From assembly GCF_000178835.2 (NCBI RefSeq), contig NC_015275.1, forward strand, positions 4,617,001 to 4,681,000: 64,000 bases of DNA, in the 5' to 3' direction. Below the pieces are notes generated by a model. That model was not told where the DNA came from. It worked only from the letters and a program-made list of their open reading frames with translations, and ran no database searches. Position 1 is the first letter of the stretch, and each line of letters opens with the position of its first letter. Of this stretch, positions 53,075-62,991 are shown piece after piece. This stretch comes from Cellulosilyticum lentocellum DSM 5427. GTDB taxonomy: Bacteria; Bacillota; Clostridia; Lachnospirales; Cellulosilyticaceae. The translations under genes and the position numbers were made by a program.

Positions 53075-54583
53075 ATGGCATATTATTTTGAAGAACCTTC
53101 TCGTACCTTTAGTGAATATCTTCTCGTTCCTGGGTATTCCTCTGTAGAATGCATGACTAAAAATGTAAGTTTAAAAACCCCACTCACTAAATTTAAAAAA
53201 GGTGAAACCCCAGCTATTTCTCTTAATATTCCTCTTGTATCTGCTATTATGCAATCTGTGTCTGATGATAAGATGGCTGTTGCTTTAGCAAAAGAAGGTG
53301 GTATTTCTTTTATCTATGGATCACAATCCATCGAAAATGAAGCCGCTATGGTAAGACGTGTAAAAAGCTATAAAGCAGGCTTTGTAGAAAGTATATCAAA
53401 TCTTAGACCAGAGCAAACTTTAGCCGATATTTTGGCACTTAAAAAGAAAACTGGTCATTCCACCGTAGCTATTACTGATGATGGCACTGCTAATGGAAAG
53501 CTTGTAGGACTCGTTACAAGCCGTGATTATCGTGTAAGCCGTATGGAACCTACCACACTTATTAGCAGCTTTATGAGACCATTTAATGAGCTTATATACG
53601 GTCATGAGGGCATTACCCTTTCTGAAGCTAATAATATGCTTTGGGATCATAAACTTAATGTCCTTCCTGTCATCAGTAATGAACAAAAGTTACTTTATTT
53701 TGTATTTAGAAAAGACTATGATTCTCACAAAGAAAATCCTAACGAACTCTTAGACGGTTCTAAACGTTATATGGTGGGTGCCGGTATTAATACTCGTGAT
53801 TATGAAGAACGTATTCCTGCTCTTATAGAAGCTGGAGCTGATGTACTATGTATTGACTCTTCAGAAGGATTTTCTGAATGGCAAGCACGCACCTTGCAAT
53901 TTGTTCGTCAAAAATATGGCGATACTATCAAAATCGGTGCTGGTAATGTAGTTGATAAAGAAGGCTTTCTATTCTTAGCAAAAGCAGGTGCTGACTTCAT
54001 TAAAGTAGGTATTGGAGGAGGCTCTATCTGTATTACTCGTGAACAAAAAGGTATTGGTCGTGGTCAAGCTACTGCTGTTATTGAAGTAGCTAAGGCTAGA
54101 GATGAATATTTTGAAGAAACTGGTATTTATATACCTATTTGTTCAGATGGTGGAATTGTTCATGATTACCATGTTACCTTAGCTTTAGCAATGGGCTCTG
54201 ATTTCATTATGTTGGGACGCTATTTCTCTCGTTTTGATGAAAGCCCAACCAATAAAGTTAATATTAATGGTAACTATATGAAAGAATACTGGGGCGAAGG
54301 TTCTGCTAGAGCTAGAAACTGGCAGCGTTATGATATGGGCGGAGATAGCAAGCTCTCCTTTGAGGAAGGTGTTGACTCTTATGTTCCATATGCTGGTAGC
54401 CTTAAAGATAATGTAGGACTTACTCTTAATAAAGTAAAGTCTACTATGTGTAATTGTGGTGTACTTACTATTCCTGAGCTTCAAAAGAATGCTAAGATTA
54501 CCCTTGTTTCCAACACAAGTATTATTGAAGGTGGCGCTCATGATGTTCTTCTAAAAGATCAACATCGTTTTCCAGTAAAATAA
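53075..54583 (+). CDS. guaB: IMP dehydrogenase
   Basis: 502 residues, a little longer than the common 485-490. The catalytic loop [12 protein letters not shown] contains the nucleophilic Cys, and the mobile flap reads [13 protein letters not shown]. Two CBS domains (about 110-225) lie in the expected insert. It oxidises IMP to XMP with NAD, the first guanine-specific step. AAGGAG precedes the ATG. Single gene with its own promoter and terminator. Confidence 0.95.
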   Translation: MAYYFEEPSRTFSEYLLVPGYSSVECMTKNVSLKTPLTKFKKGETPAISLNIPLVSAIMQSVSDDKMAVALAKEGGISFIYGSQSIENEAAMVRRVKSYKAGFVESISNLRPEQTLADILALKKKTGHSTVAITDDGTANGKLVGLVTSRDYRVSRMEPTTLISSFMRPFNELIYGHEGITLSEANNMLWDHKLNVLPVISNEQKLLYFVFRKDYDSHKENPNELLDGSKRYMVGAGINTRDYEERIPALIEAGADVLCIDSSEGFSEWQARTLQFVRQKYGDTIKIGAGNVVDKEGFLFLAKAGADFIKVGIGGGSICITREQKGIGRGQATAVIEVAKARDEYFEETGIYIPICSDGGIVHDYHVTLALAMGSDFIMLGRYFSRFDESPTNKVNINGNYMKEYWGEGSARARNWQRYDMGGDSKLSFEEGVDSYVPYAGSLKDNVGLTLNKVKSTMCNCGVLTIPELQKNAKITLVSNTSIIEGGAHDVLLKDQHRFPVK

Positions 54584-54604
54584 CTACTAGTGACTTTATT
54601 AAGA

Positions 54605-54648
54605 TAAAATAAGGAGGCCTAAGCTAATACTTAGACCTCCTTATTTTA
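54605..54648. terminator. bidirectional terminator between guaB and the CAP gene
   Basis: TAAAATAAGGAGG-c-CTAAG and its complement with one mismatch; T-runs on both strands serve both convergent genes. Confidence 0.88.
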
Positions 54649-54666
54649 TACCTTTAATGACATAGC

Positions 54667-55554
54667 TTATTTACCGATAAACATTTGTGTCCAATAGTTT
54701 CCATCTGCTTCATAACCAATACCAATATGAGTATAGCTAGCATTTAGAATATTTGCTCTATGGCCTGAACTATTCATCCAGCCTTTTACAACTTGCTCTG
54801 GTGTTTGATATCCTTGTGCAATATTTTCTCCCGCACTTTTATAGCTAATACCATATTTCTTTAACATTTCAAATGGCGTTCCATAAGTTGGACTTGTATG
54901 ACTGAAATAATTATTTTTCTTCATGTCTTGTGATTTAAGACGTGCTACGTTTCTCACACTTTCATCCATTTCAAGTGGTTTTAATCCCTGTTTTGCTCTT
55001 TCTGCATTTACAAGTTCTAGTACTTTATTCTCATAAGCTGTTTGTGTGCTTACATCAGTGTCTGTAGTAGAGTCATTTCCTGTGTTTGTATCATTATTAG
55101 TTCCGTTATCATTCCCTGTACTAGTGTCATTATTAATTCCGTTATCAGTTCCTGTATTGTTACCATTGTTTATGTCGCAATCAGTATCTGTATTTGCTCC
55201 ATTGTTTGTCCCATTATTAGTTCCTGTATTTGTTCCATTGTTTATTTCACAATCAGTCCCTGTATTTGCTCCATTGTTTGTCCCATTATTAGTTCCTGTA
55301 TTTGTTCCATTGTTTATTTCGCAATCAATTCCTGTATTGGTATCATTGCTTGTTTCGTTATCTGTTCCCACGTTTGTACTATTATTTGGCCTTTGTGGTT
55401 TAGTAGCTGTTCCTGGTTTGTGGCTCGCTTGATTATGAGGACGATTACCTCCTGGTCTATGGCTTTTTGCATATAAGGAAGAGCTTGATCCTAAGATAGT
55501 TGCTCCAATAAGTGTTAATGTCATTGCTTTTGTAACTAATTTTTTTGATTTCAT
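54667..55554 (-). CDS. secreted CAP-domain (SCP-like) protein with Asn/Thr/Gly repeats
   Basis: 295 residues. A signal peptide (about 1-29) is followed by a low-complexity region of Asn, Thr, Gly and Asp (about 55-165) that includes three isolated Cys in DCE/DCD motifs. The C-terminal CAP domain of about 125 residues has VLELVNAERAKQGLKPL, HTSPTYGTPFEML, AGENIAQGY and GHRANIL segments. YkwD-like CAP proteins are extracellular; their activity is unknown. GGAG-rich sequence precedes the ATG. Confidence 0.9.
   Translation of the reverse strand: MKSKKLVTKAMTLTLIGATILGSSSSLYAKSHRPGGNRPHNQASHKPGTATKPQRPNNSTNVGTDNETSNDTNTGIDCEINNGTNTGTNNGTNNGANTGTDCEINNGTNTGTNNGTNNGANTDTDCDINNGNNTGTDNGINNDTSTGNDNGTNNDTNTGNDSTTDTDVSTQTAYENKVLELVNAERAKQGLKPLEMDESVRNVARLKSQDMKKNNYFSHTSPTYGTPFEMLKKYGISYKSAGENIAQGYQTPEQVVKGWMNSSGHRANILNASYTHIGIGYEADGNYWTQMFIGK
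55178..55321 (-). repeat. 72-bp tandem repeat in the CAP gene
   Basis: Two near-identical 72-bp units (55178-55249, 55250-55321) and a partial third encode a 24-residue unit rich in Asn, Thr and Gly with one Cys. Confidence 0.88.
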
Positions 55555-55754
55555 GTTTTTTCTCCTCTTATCGTTGGTCTCAATTTGGATTCAAAGTTAT
55601 TACACTTTGTTTAATTCGTGTAACAACTTTGTAATATTTATTATACATGATCTCACCATATTTTCAACCTTTATTAGCTTCCTATTAATTCCATCCTCCT
55701 GCATTTATTACATATTTATTACATATTATGATTGTGATTCAACTATAAAAGCAC

Positions 55755-55790
55755 AAAAAAAGACGCCGGGAGTAACGGCGCCTTTTTTTG
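55755..55790. terminator. terminator after glnN
   Basis: AAAAAGaCGCCG and CGGCGcCTTTTT around GGAGTAA, strong T-runs on both strands. The rest of 55555-55754 holds the CAP gene promoter region; nothing else is seen. Confidence 0.88.
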
Positions 55791-55804
55791 GAGTATCTAT
55801 GTGA

Positions 55805-57892
55805 TTATACGTAGAAGAGTAGGTCTACGTATGTTGGAAATGGCCAAGCAACTGAAGCTACCATTGTCTCTAATTCATCAGCTACTACTCTAAGAGTTTG
55901 CATTGCTTCAAATACATATTCTCTGTAGTATTTAGCTGATTCAAGAGCATCTTCATAGTTTTTAGCTTCAAGTAATACTTTATCGAGCTCTTCAATTTTG
56001 CTCATTAATGATTCTGTAAGATTTGATAATTTAGTAGCATAGCTTACTTCTTTTTCAACACTTACATTTAAGCCAAGCTCTTGTTTAACTTTAAGTGTTT
56101 CAAATACTTCTTTGTTGTATTTAAGCACGGCTGGTAAAATTTCTTTTTGTGCCATGTCTAACATTGTTAATGCTTCTATATTAATTGTTTTAGCATAGCC
56201 TTCTAATAGGATTTCACAACGTGATTTAACTTCTGTTGCTGTGAAAATACCATGTTTCTCAAAGAGTTTAATACTTTTCTCCATTCCAAATCTAGGAATA
56301 GCATCCACAGATGTTTTAAGGTTAAGAAGACCTCTTCTTTCTGCTTCTTCTACCCATTCATCACTGTAGTTGTTACCATTAAAAATAACCCTCTTATGGT
56401 CTTTCATAGTTTCTTTTACAATTGCCATAACTTCAGCTTCAAGGTCAGTCGCTGCATCCAATCTATCTGCAAATTCTTCAAGTACTTCTGCTACACTTGT
56501 GTTAAGCACAATGTTAGGGCCAGAAATAGATACTGATGAACCTAGGCTACGGAATTCAAATTTATTACCTGTGAAAGCAAATGGAGATGTTCTATTACGA
56601 TCAGTTGTATCTTTTACAAATCTAGGAAGTGCAGATACTCCCGTCTCCATAAAGCATCTAGCTGTTTCACTAACTGCTTCACCTTTTTCAATGCATTCTA
56701 AGATGTTAGTAAGCTCATCACCTAAGAACATAGAAATAATTGCTGGTGGTGCTTCGTTAGCTCCAAGTCTGTGGTCATTTCCTGCACTAGCAACAGATAC
56801 TCTTAAAAGATCTGCATATTCATCTACTGCTTTAATAACAGCAGCTAAGAATAATAAGAATTGAGTATTATCCTTTGGTGATTTACCTGGCTCAAGCAGG
56901 TTTTCTCCTTCACTTGTGGACATTGACCAGTTATTGTGTTTACCTGAACCATTAACACCTGCAAATGGTTTTTCATGAAGTAAGCATACAAGACCATGTC
57001 TTTCTGCTACCTTCTTCATCATTTCCATTGTTAATTGGTTATGATCTGTTGCAATATTAGTAGTACCAAAGATAGGTGCTAATTCATGTTGTGCTGGTGC
57101 AACTTCATTGTGCTTTGTTTTTGCTAAAATACCTAATTTCCAAAGCTCATTATCCAAATCTTTCATGTACTCAGATACTCTAGTTCTGATATTACCAAAG
57201 TAATGATCCTCTAATTCTTGACCTTTTGCTGGTTTAGCACCAAAAAGTGTTCTACCTGTTAAGATAAGATCTTTACGTTTTGCGTACATTTCTTTATCTA
57301 CTAGAAAATATTCTTGTTCTGGTCCAACAGTTGTTGTTACTCTAGTTACTGATTTACCAAATTTATTAAGAATTCTAATCGCTTGTTTGTTAAGTGCTTC
57401 CATTGAACGAAGAAGTGGTGTTTTCTTATCAAGTACTTCTCCACCGTATGACCCAAAAGCTGTTGGAATATATAAGGTGTCATCTTTTACAAATGCATAC
57501 GATGTTGGGTCCCAAGTTGTATATCCACGAGCTTCAAATGTTGCACGAAGACCACCTGATGGAAATGAAGAAGCATCTGGTTCACCTTTGATAAGTTCTT
57601 TTCCTGAAAACTCTAAAATAACCTTTCCATCTGCAGATGGTGAGATAAATGCATCATGTTTTTCTGCTGTAATACCTGTCATAGGTTGGAACCAGTGTGT
57701 ATAGTGTGTAGCTCCTTTTTCAACTGCCCAGTCTTTCATAGCGGCTGCTACTACATCAGCAATATCTCTACTAAGTTCTTTACCTTCTGCCATTGTTTTC
57801 TTCAATGCTTTGAAGGTGTTTTTTGGTAATCTTTCTTGCATAACTGTTTCATTAAATACGTTACATCCAAAAATTTCACTTACATTTGCCAT
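55805..57892 (-). CDS. glnN: type III glutamine synthetase
   Basis: 695 residues, the size of GSIII (GlnN), a dodecameric ATP-dependent enzyme forming glutamine from glutamate and ammonia. FPSGGLRATFEARGYTTWDPTS near the N-terminus and GVNGSGKHNNWSMST in the catalytic core are characteristic. GAGGAGG precedes the ATG. It is close to gltD at the right end, so the nitrogen-assimilation theme is consistent, but it is a separate unit. Confidence 0.96.
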   Translation of the reverse strand: MANVSEIFGCNVFNETVMQERLPKNTFKALKKTMAEGKELSRDIADVVAAAMKDWAVEKGATHYTHWFQPMTGITAEKHDAFISPSADGKVILEFSGKELIKGEPDASSFPSGGLRATFEARGYTTWDPTSYAFVKDDTLYIPTAFGSYGGEVLDKKTPLLRSMEALNKQAIRILNKFGKSVTRVTTTVGPEQEYFLVDKEMYAKRKDLILTGRTLFGAKPAKGQELEDHYFGNIRTRVSEYMKDLDNELWKLGILAKTKHNEVAPAQHELAPIFGTTNIATDHNQLTMEMMKKVAERHGLVCLLHEKPFAGVNGSGKHNNWSMSTSEGENLLEPGKSPKDNTQFLLFLAAVIKAVDEYADLLRVSVASAGNDHRLGANEAPPAIISMFLGDELTNILECIEKGEAVSETARCFMETGVSALPRFVKDTTDRNRTSPFAFTGNKFEFRSLGSSVSISGPNIVLNTSVAEVLEEFADRLDAATDLEAEVMAIVKETMKDHKRVIFNGNNYSDEWVEEAERRGLLNLKTSVDAIPRFGMEKSIKLFEKHGIFTATEVKSRCEILLEGYAKTINIEALTMLDMAQKEILPAVLKYNKEVFETLKVKQELGLNVSVEKEVSYATKLSNLTESLMSKIEELDKVLLEAKNYEDALESAKYYREYVFEAMQTLRVVADELETMVASVAWPFPTYVDLLFYV

Positions 57893-57951
57893 ACTAAATT
57901 CCTCCTCAAATATCTCTTTATATTTTTTTACTTGATATCACCATTTTTTAC

Positions 57952-59268
57952 TTAAGGTTCTAAGCGATGTACATCTCTAGGGAACATACTTGCTTGCCTT
58001 ACATTTTGTAGGTCTAAGAGCTTCATAACGAACCTCTCTAGTCCTATACCAAGTCCACCATGTGGTGGCATTCCATATTTATGAATACTCAGATAATGAC
58101 TCAATTCTTCAGGATCTATACCCATTTCTTTCATCTTATCAACTTGTTGCTGGTAATCATGAATACGTTGCCCACCTGTTGTAATTTCTAGTCCCCTAAA
58201 AAGTAAGTCGAAGCTTAGTGCAAATCTGCTATCCTCTTTATCATTCATCGCATAGAATGGTCTTTTAGAAGCTGGAAAATGAGTGATAAATAGGAATTCA
58301 CTATTCCAATGCTCTTTTGCATATTCACAAAGAAGTACTTCATCTTCTGGCTCTAAATCATATTTATTCTTTCCACCTCTACCTTTAATAAGGTCCAAAG
58401 CTTCAACGAAAGTTATAGAAGGAATATCCTTAATAATAGGGAGTTTAACCTCTAATAAGTCTAAGTATTCCTTGCAATGAGATTCTAAATAATTCATTAC
58501 ATACTTAATCATGGCTGTTTCCATCTCCATAACATCGTACATACTATCTATATATCCCATTTCAAAATCTAGGCCTATATATTCGTTAAGGTGTCTAGAA
58601 GTGTTATGCTTCTCTGCTCTATAGACTGGTGCTATTTCAAAAACTCTATCAAAAAAAGCAACACAAGTTTGTTTATAAAATTGTGGGCTTTGAGCTAAGA
58701 AAGCATCCTGGTTAAAGTAGTCTAACTTAAAGATATTAGCACCACCTTCAGCCCCTGCAGCTACAATCTTTGGCGTATGCACTTGAGTAAAACCTTGGCT
58801 TTCCATAAACTCTCTAAACCCAGATACGACGCCTTCTTGCACTTTAAAGATTGCTCTTTCATAAGGATTTCTGAGAGCCACACTACGATTATCTAAGTTT
58901 GCCTCTAAACCACAGCCTAATTTTTTATGTCCTACATTTAATGGATAATCTGCTGCTGGCATACTTAAAATCTCAAGGTCTTCAAGTTGAAGTTCAAAGC
59001 CTAAATTAGCTCTTTCATCCTCTCTAATATGACCCTTAACTCTTACATAAGCACCAACCTTAAGCTGTTCAATGCTTGCTTTACATCTATCTTTTTCATA
59101 AATAGCTTGCACAATATATCTTCCAGTTCTAAGAATAACAAATGCAAACTCACTCATTGTTCTTATTTTATGAACGCAAGCTTCTATAATGACTAATTCA
59201 TCTGGGTTCTTCTTAATGCCCTCTACATCTAATACTCGTTTAAGCGATACTCCATCTATACTCTGCAT
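57952..59268 (-). CDS. aspS: aspartyl-tRNA synthetase, archaeal-like (probably non-discriminating)
   Basis: 438 residues, much shorter than the 590-residue bacterial AspRS. It has an N-terminal OB anticodon domain, the class II motif 2 segment FEIAPVYRAEKHNTSRHLNEY and a C-terminal GGLGIGLERFVMKLL motif 3. It lacks the GAD insertion. Being last in an operon with gatCAB strongly suggests that it charges both tRNA-Asp and tRNA-Asn, the latter corrected by the amidotransferase. AAGGAG precedes the ATG. Confidence 0.92.
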   Translation of the reverse strand: MQSIDGVSLKRVLDVEGIKKNPDELVIIEACVHKIRTMSEFAFVILRTGRYIVQAIYEKDRCKASIEQLKVGAYVRVKGHIREDERANLGFELQLEDLEILSMPAADYPLNVGHKKLGCGLEANLDNRSVALRNPYERAIFKVQEGVVSGFREFMESQGFTQVHTPKIVAAGAEGGANIFKLDYFNQDAFLAQSPQFYKQTCVAFFDRVFEIAPVYRAEKHNTSRHLNEYIGLDFEMGYIDSMYDVMEMETAMIKYVMNYLESHCKEYLDLLEVKLPIIKDIPSITFVEALDLIKGRGGKNKYDLEPEDEVLLCEYAKEHWNSEFLFITHFPASKRPFYAMNDKEDSRFALSFDLLFRGLEITTGGQRIHDYQQQVDKMKEMGIDPEELSHYLSIHKYGMPPHGGLGIGLERFVMKLLDLQNVRQASMFPRDVHRLEP

Positions 59269-59290
59269 AACACTACTCTCCTTTCCAAGG

Positions 59291-60730
59291 CTACTTGCGC
59301 TTCATTAATTCCTCTTCAAGTAAACCTTTAATTGTTTTCGGATTGGCCCTACCTGCAAGTCTCTTTGAACATTGTCCCATAAGGAATCCAAATAACTTTT
59401 CTTTTCCTGCTAAATAGCCTTCTACTTCAGCAGTGAACTCCTCTACTACTCCAAGAACTACTTCTTTTATTTCTTCCTGATTATCATTCATAAGGAAGCC
59501 TTCTTCCTTAGCGATTTGCTCAGGTGATTTATTTTCTTCTAACATTAATTTCAGAATGGCTTTTGCATTGTTTCTATTAACAATATCTTCCTCTGCCATT
59601 TTTACCAGATGAGCAAATGCTTCTGCTGTGAACGGAATATTTTTGCTATCTAATTCTCCTTCATTTACATATTTGAGTAGCTCTACTACTACAAAGTTAG
59701 CAACTGCTTTATAATTAGAATAACTTGTTACTGCTTCATTATAAAAATCAGATATAGCTTTGTCTGCTACAAGAATGTTGGCATCTGCCTGATTTAAACC
59801 ATAACTATTTAGATAAATCTCCATTCTTTCATCAATCAGTACAGGCAATTCTGCTTTAATAGTTTCTATATCTTCATCTGTAATTACAATAGGCATTACA
59901 TCTGGCTCTTTAAAGTAACGATAATCGTGAGCATCTTCCTTTGAACGCATTGGTACGGTAATACCTCTATTATCATTAAACTTTCTTGTTTCTTGAACAA
60001 TCTCTTCTCCATTATTTAAAAGCTTAGTCTGACGTTCTATTTCATAATCAATAGCTCTTACAATAGATTTAAGTGAGTTCAAGTTTTTTATTTCTACCTT
60101 TGTTCCTAGAGTATTACTTTCTGCTCTTCTAAGAGAAATGTTAACATCAGCTCTTAAAGAACCTTCCTCCATCTTACAAAGGCTAACCCCTGCATATTGA
60201 AGAAGTCCTGCTACTTTTTCAATATAAGCTCTTGCTTCTTCTGCAGAGTTCATATCTGGCTCAGATACGATTTCTAAAAGCGGTACGCCGCAACGGTTAT
60301 AATCTGCTAAACTTGTATTTTCAATATCATCATGAATAAGCTTACCTGCATCTTCTTCAATATGTGCATGATGAATACGAACATATTTTTCTCCTAAATC
60401 AGCTTCTATTTTTACCTTACCTGATAAACAAATAGGTAAATCAAATTGTGAAATTTGATAAGCCTTAGGAAGATCTGGATAAAAATAATTTTTTCTATCT
60501 ATTTTAGTAAAGCTTCCTACACCACAGCCTAAAGCAAGTGCCGCTTTAATACCATATTTAACAACTTGCTGATTAATAACTGGTAGAGTACCTGGAAGTC
60601 CAGTACAAACTGGACAACAACGTGTATTTTGCTCGCCTCCAAAATCCACTTCACAACTACAAAATATTTTTGTTTTAGTAAGAAGCTGAGCATGTATTTC
60701 AAGTCCTATAACTGGAACATAATTTACCAT
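59291..60730 (-). CDS. gatB: Asp/Glu-tRNA amidotransferase subunit B
   Basis: 479 residues. Segments VIGLEIHAQLLTKTKIFCSC, NTRCCPVCTGLPGTLP (zinc cysteines) and YFYPDLPKAYQISQ are diagnostic; the C-terminal helical YqeY-like tail binds tRNA. It phosphorylates and amidates misacylated Asp-tRNA-Asn or Glu-tRNA-Gln using ammonia from GatA. The ATG at 60730 follows AGGTGA, just after the gatA stop. Confidence 0.96.
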   Translation of the reverse strand: MVNYVPVIGLEIHAQLLTKTKIFCSCEVDFGGEQNTRCCPVCTGLPGTLPVINQQVVKYGIKAALALGCGVGSFTKIDRKNYFYPDLPKAYQISQFDLPICLSGKVKIEADLGEKYVRIHHAHIEEDAGKLIHDDIENTSLADYNRCGVPLLEIVSEPDMNSAEEARAYIEKVAGLLQYAGVSLCKMEEGSLRADVNISLRRAESNTLGTKVEIKNLNSLKSIVRAIDYEIERQTKLLNNGEEIVQETRKFNDNRGITVPMRSKEDAHDYRYFKEPDVMPIVITDEDIETIKAELPVLIDERMEIYLNSYGLNQADANILVADKAISDFYNEAVTSYSNYKAVANFVVVELLKYVNEGELDSKNIPFTAEAFAHLVKMAEEDIVNRNNAKAILKLMLEENKSPEQIAKEEGFLMNDNQEEIKEVVLGVVEEFTAEVEGYLAGKEKLFGFLMGQCSKRLAGRANPKTIKGLLEEELMKRK

Positions 60731-60739
60731 ATTAATCAC

Positions 60740-62200
60740 CTACACTTTCTTTAGCATACTAGGATCTATCCTCGTAAATTCTTTTTCAAATGCATTAGCT
60801 ACTCCTATCACTTTTGCATCATCGAAAGCTTTACCTACGATAGACATGCCTATTGGCATACCATCTGAATCATAACCACATGTTGTGTTAATAGCTGGAA
60901 GTCCTGCAATATTAACTGTTACAGTACAAATATCAGCTAAATACATCTTAACCGGGTCATTTTCAATAGCGCCTATTTTATATGCCGTTGTAGGTGCTGT
61001 TGGTGTAATCATGACATCACAGCTTTTAAAGATTTCTTCATATTCTTGCTTTATTTTTTGTCTAATATACAATGCTTTTTTATAATAAGCATCATAATAG
61101 CCACTTGATAAAGCATAAGTTCCAAGAAGAATTCTTCTTTTTACCTCATTACCAAAGCCTTCCTTACGTGTACGTGTAATACGTTCTTCATAAGTTTTTG
61201 CTTTTGGTGTACAATAACCAAACTTGATACCATCATATCTAGAAAGATTTGAACTTGCTTCAGCTGATGATAAAAGATAATAGGCTGCAATAGCATATTT
61301 TAAGCTTGGCATGGAAACCTCTACGATTTCTGCCCCTAAACTTTCATATTTCTTAATTGCTTCTAATACAGATTCTTTTACCTCTTCATCTATACCTTCT
61401 CCAAAAAATTCTTTTGGAACAGCAATCTTTAGACCTTTTATATCCATATCTAATTGACTGCTAAAATCTATTTCTTTATGAGATGATGTACCATCATGAC
61501 CATCGTAACCTGATATAACTTTTAAAAGTGCTGCACATTCTTTTGCACTTTGTGCAATAGGTCCAATTTGATCTAAGGAACTACCAAAAGCAACTAGACC
61601 AAAACGAGAAACTGTGCCATAAGTTGGTTTCATACCTGTTACGCCACAAAAAGCAGCTGGTTGTCTAATAGAACCTCCTGTATCTGAACCAAGGGCTACT
61701 ACTGAAAGTTTTGCAGCTACTGCTGCTGCGCTCCCACCAGAAGAACCACCAGGTACTCTCGTTATATCATACGGATTTTTTGTTTTCTTATAATATGAGG
61801 TTTGTGTTGAACCACCCATAGCAAATTCATCCATACTTACTTTACCTAAGATAACTGCATCCTCAGCTAGTAACTTTTTGATGACCGTTGCATTATAAGG
61901 TGGTACAAAATTATATAGCATCTTTGAAGCACAGGTTGTTAAGATACCTTCTGTACAAATATTATCCTTAATACTTATTGGAATACCTGTAAGTAGGTTG
62001 CTGTTACCTTCCGCAATCCTTTTATCTGCTTTTTCAGCAGCTTTGATTGCTTCTTCTTCACAAACTGTAATATAGCTATCTATCTGATCATCTAATTGTT
62101 TTATTCTATCTAAGTAATACTTGGTTAACTCTACTGACGTGATTTCTTTTTGATCAAGCATCTCTCTGAGCTCAAATAGGCTCTTATCACATAGTGACAT
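60740..62200 (-). CDS. gatA: Asp/Glu-tRNA amidotransferase subunit A
   Basis: 486 residues, amidase-signature family. The catalytic Lys lies in IPISIKDNIC, and the Ser pair in the GGSSGGSAAAVAA and SDTGGSIRQPAAFCG segments; this subunit releases ammonia from glutamine. The ATG at 62200 follows GAGGAGGAG, 19 bases after gatC. Confidence 0.97.
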   Translation of the reverse strand: MSLCDKSLFELREMLDQKEITSVELTKYYLDRIKQLDDQIDSYITVCEEEAIKAAEKADKRIAEGNSNLLTGIPISIKDNICTEGILTTCASKMLYNFVPPYNATVIKKLLAEDAVILGKVSMDEFAMGGSTQTSYYKKTKNPYDITRVPGGSSGGSAAAVAAKLSVVALGSDTGGSIRQPAAFCGVTGMKPTYGTVSRFGLVAFGSSLDQIGPIAQSAKECAALLKVISGYDGHDGTSSHKEIDFSSQLDMDIKGLKIAVPKEFFGEGIDEEVKESVLEAIKKYESLGAEIVEVSMPSLKYAIAAYYLLSSAEASSNLSRYDGIKFGYCTPKAKTYEERITRTRKEGFGNEVKRRILLGTYALSSGYYDAYYKKALYIRQKIKQEYEEIFKSCDVMITPTAPTTAYKIGAIENDPVKMYLADICTVTVNIAGLPAINTTCGYDSDGMPIGMSIVGKAFDDAKVIGVANAFEKEFTRIDPSMLKKV

Positions 62201-62218
62201 AACTCTCCTCCTCACTAA

Positions 62219-62503
62219 CTACTCCATAATCTTCGGTACTACGAAAAATCCATCTTTCTTATGAGAAGCATTATTTAGAACGACTTCTCTGTCATAAGAA
62301 GATACTATTTCATCTGCTCTTAAATCTTTTAGGCTTACTCCTTCACCATTAAGATTTTCATCACCTTCCATAGTTACCTCATTCATGGTGTCCATTAGTT
62401 CTACTATTGCGCTCATCTCAGATACTAATCTCTCTTTTTCTGTCTCATCAATTTCTATCTTAGACAGTTTAGCTAAATAAGTAATTAAGTCTGTGTCTAA
62501 CAA
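62219..62503 (-). CDS. gatC: Asp/Glu-tRNA amidotransferase subunit C
   Basis: 94 residues, typical for GatC, which stabilises the A-B complex. The segment LAKLSKIEIDETEKERL and the C-terminal GFFVVPKIME are characteristic. The start is a TTG at 62503 with AGGTGA six bases upstream. First gene of gatC-gatA-gatB-aspS. Confidence 0.94.
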   Translation of the reverse strand: MLDTDLITYLAKLSKIEIDETEKERLVSEMSAIVELMDTMNEVTMEGDENLNGEGVSLKDLRADEIVSSYDREVVLNNASHKKDGFFVVPKIME

Positions 62504-62742
62504 CTCCTATCACCTGCCTCATGATTACTCCAAATTCATTTTTTTACTTTAATTTCTAACTACTCCTAGTCTTTCTTGCTTACTTCATTGTTTTCTTACT
62601 TTGGTTTTCAATTGTTCTTTGGATTGTTTGGTTTGTTATTGTTTTTGGATTTTTGAATAATACTTTTGTGTTATTTGTTTTGCTTACTCCTACTCCTGTC
62701 TTCTACTCTCAATACAAGTTACTCCTCAAGAACAGAAACAAA
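62504..62742 (-). promoter_or_regulatory. unusual untranslated leader of the gat operon
   Basis: On the minus strand about 100 bases in the middle of this leader are almost free of T and poor in G (AACAAACCAAACAATCC-type sequence), flanked by five copies of GGAGTA. No start codon with a usable frame is present and no T-box motif is seen. It would be a largely unstructured mRNA segment. Role unknown. Confidence 0.5.
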
Positions 62743-62797
62743 AATAAAGGCGCTAACTAAACACAAATAAATTGTGTTTAAAGTTAGCGCCTTTGCT
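62743..62797 (-). terminator. terminator-like hairpin between the gat promoter and gatC
   Basis: AAAGGCGCTAACT (62746-62758) with AGTTAGCGCCTTT (62782-62794), an inner AAACACAA/TTGTGTTT stem, and a T-rich tail only on the minus strand. It lies about 20-75 bases after the predicted start of transcription and so could act as an attenuator or end a short RNA. Confidence 0.7.
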
Positions 62798-62821
62798 AAG
62801 TTCATGTTCTATTGAAACCAT

Positions 62822-62827
62822 ATTATA
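62822..62827 (-). promoter_or_regulatory. predicted -10 box of the gat operon
   Basis: A consensus TATAAT on the minus strand; the -35 is weak (TTGATA at 15 bases or TCTTGA at 17). It follows the gltD terminator, so it is the likely promoter for the gat operon. Confidence 0.5.
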
Positions 62828-62956
62828 ACGTTTTTTTCAAAATATCAAGACCTAATTTTCATTTTTTCACTAATTTACAAAAAATTCATTGCACAAGTTA
62901 AAATATTATCTATTTTTACTTTAGTGGACGTTAATCATTTACTTTATTCTTAAGCA

Positions 62957-62991
62957 TAAATAAAGGAGGTTACTTTAACCTCCTTTATTTA
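62957..62991 (-). terminator. terminator after gltD
   Basis: A perfect 15-bp stem AAATAAAGGAGGTTA / TAACCTCCTTTATTT with a 3-base loop, abutting the gltD stop codon. Confidence 0.92.

Noticed and set aside
55042-55476. Two long plus-strand frames opposite the CAP gene repeats
   Set aside because: Produced by the repetitive sequence on the coding strand; products are low-complexity Ser/Val/Ile/Cys with no start signals.
56252-57704. Plus-strand frames opposite glnN
   Set aside because: Antisense shadows of a well-conserved enzyme gene without ribosome sites.
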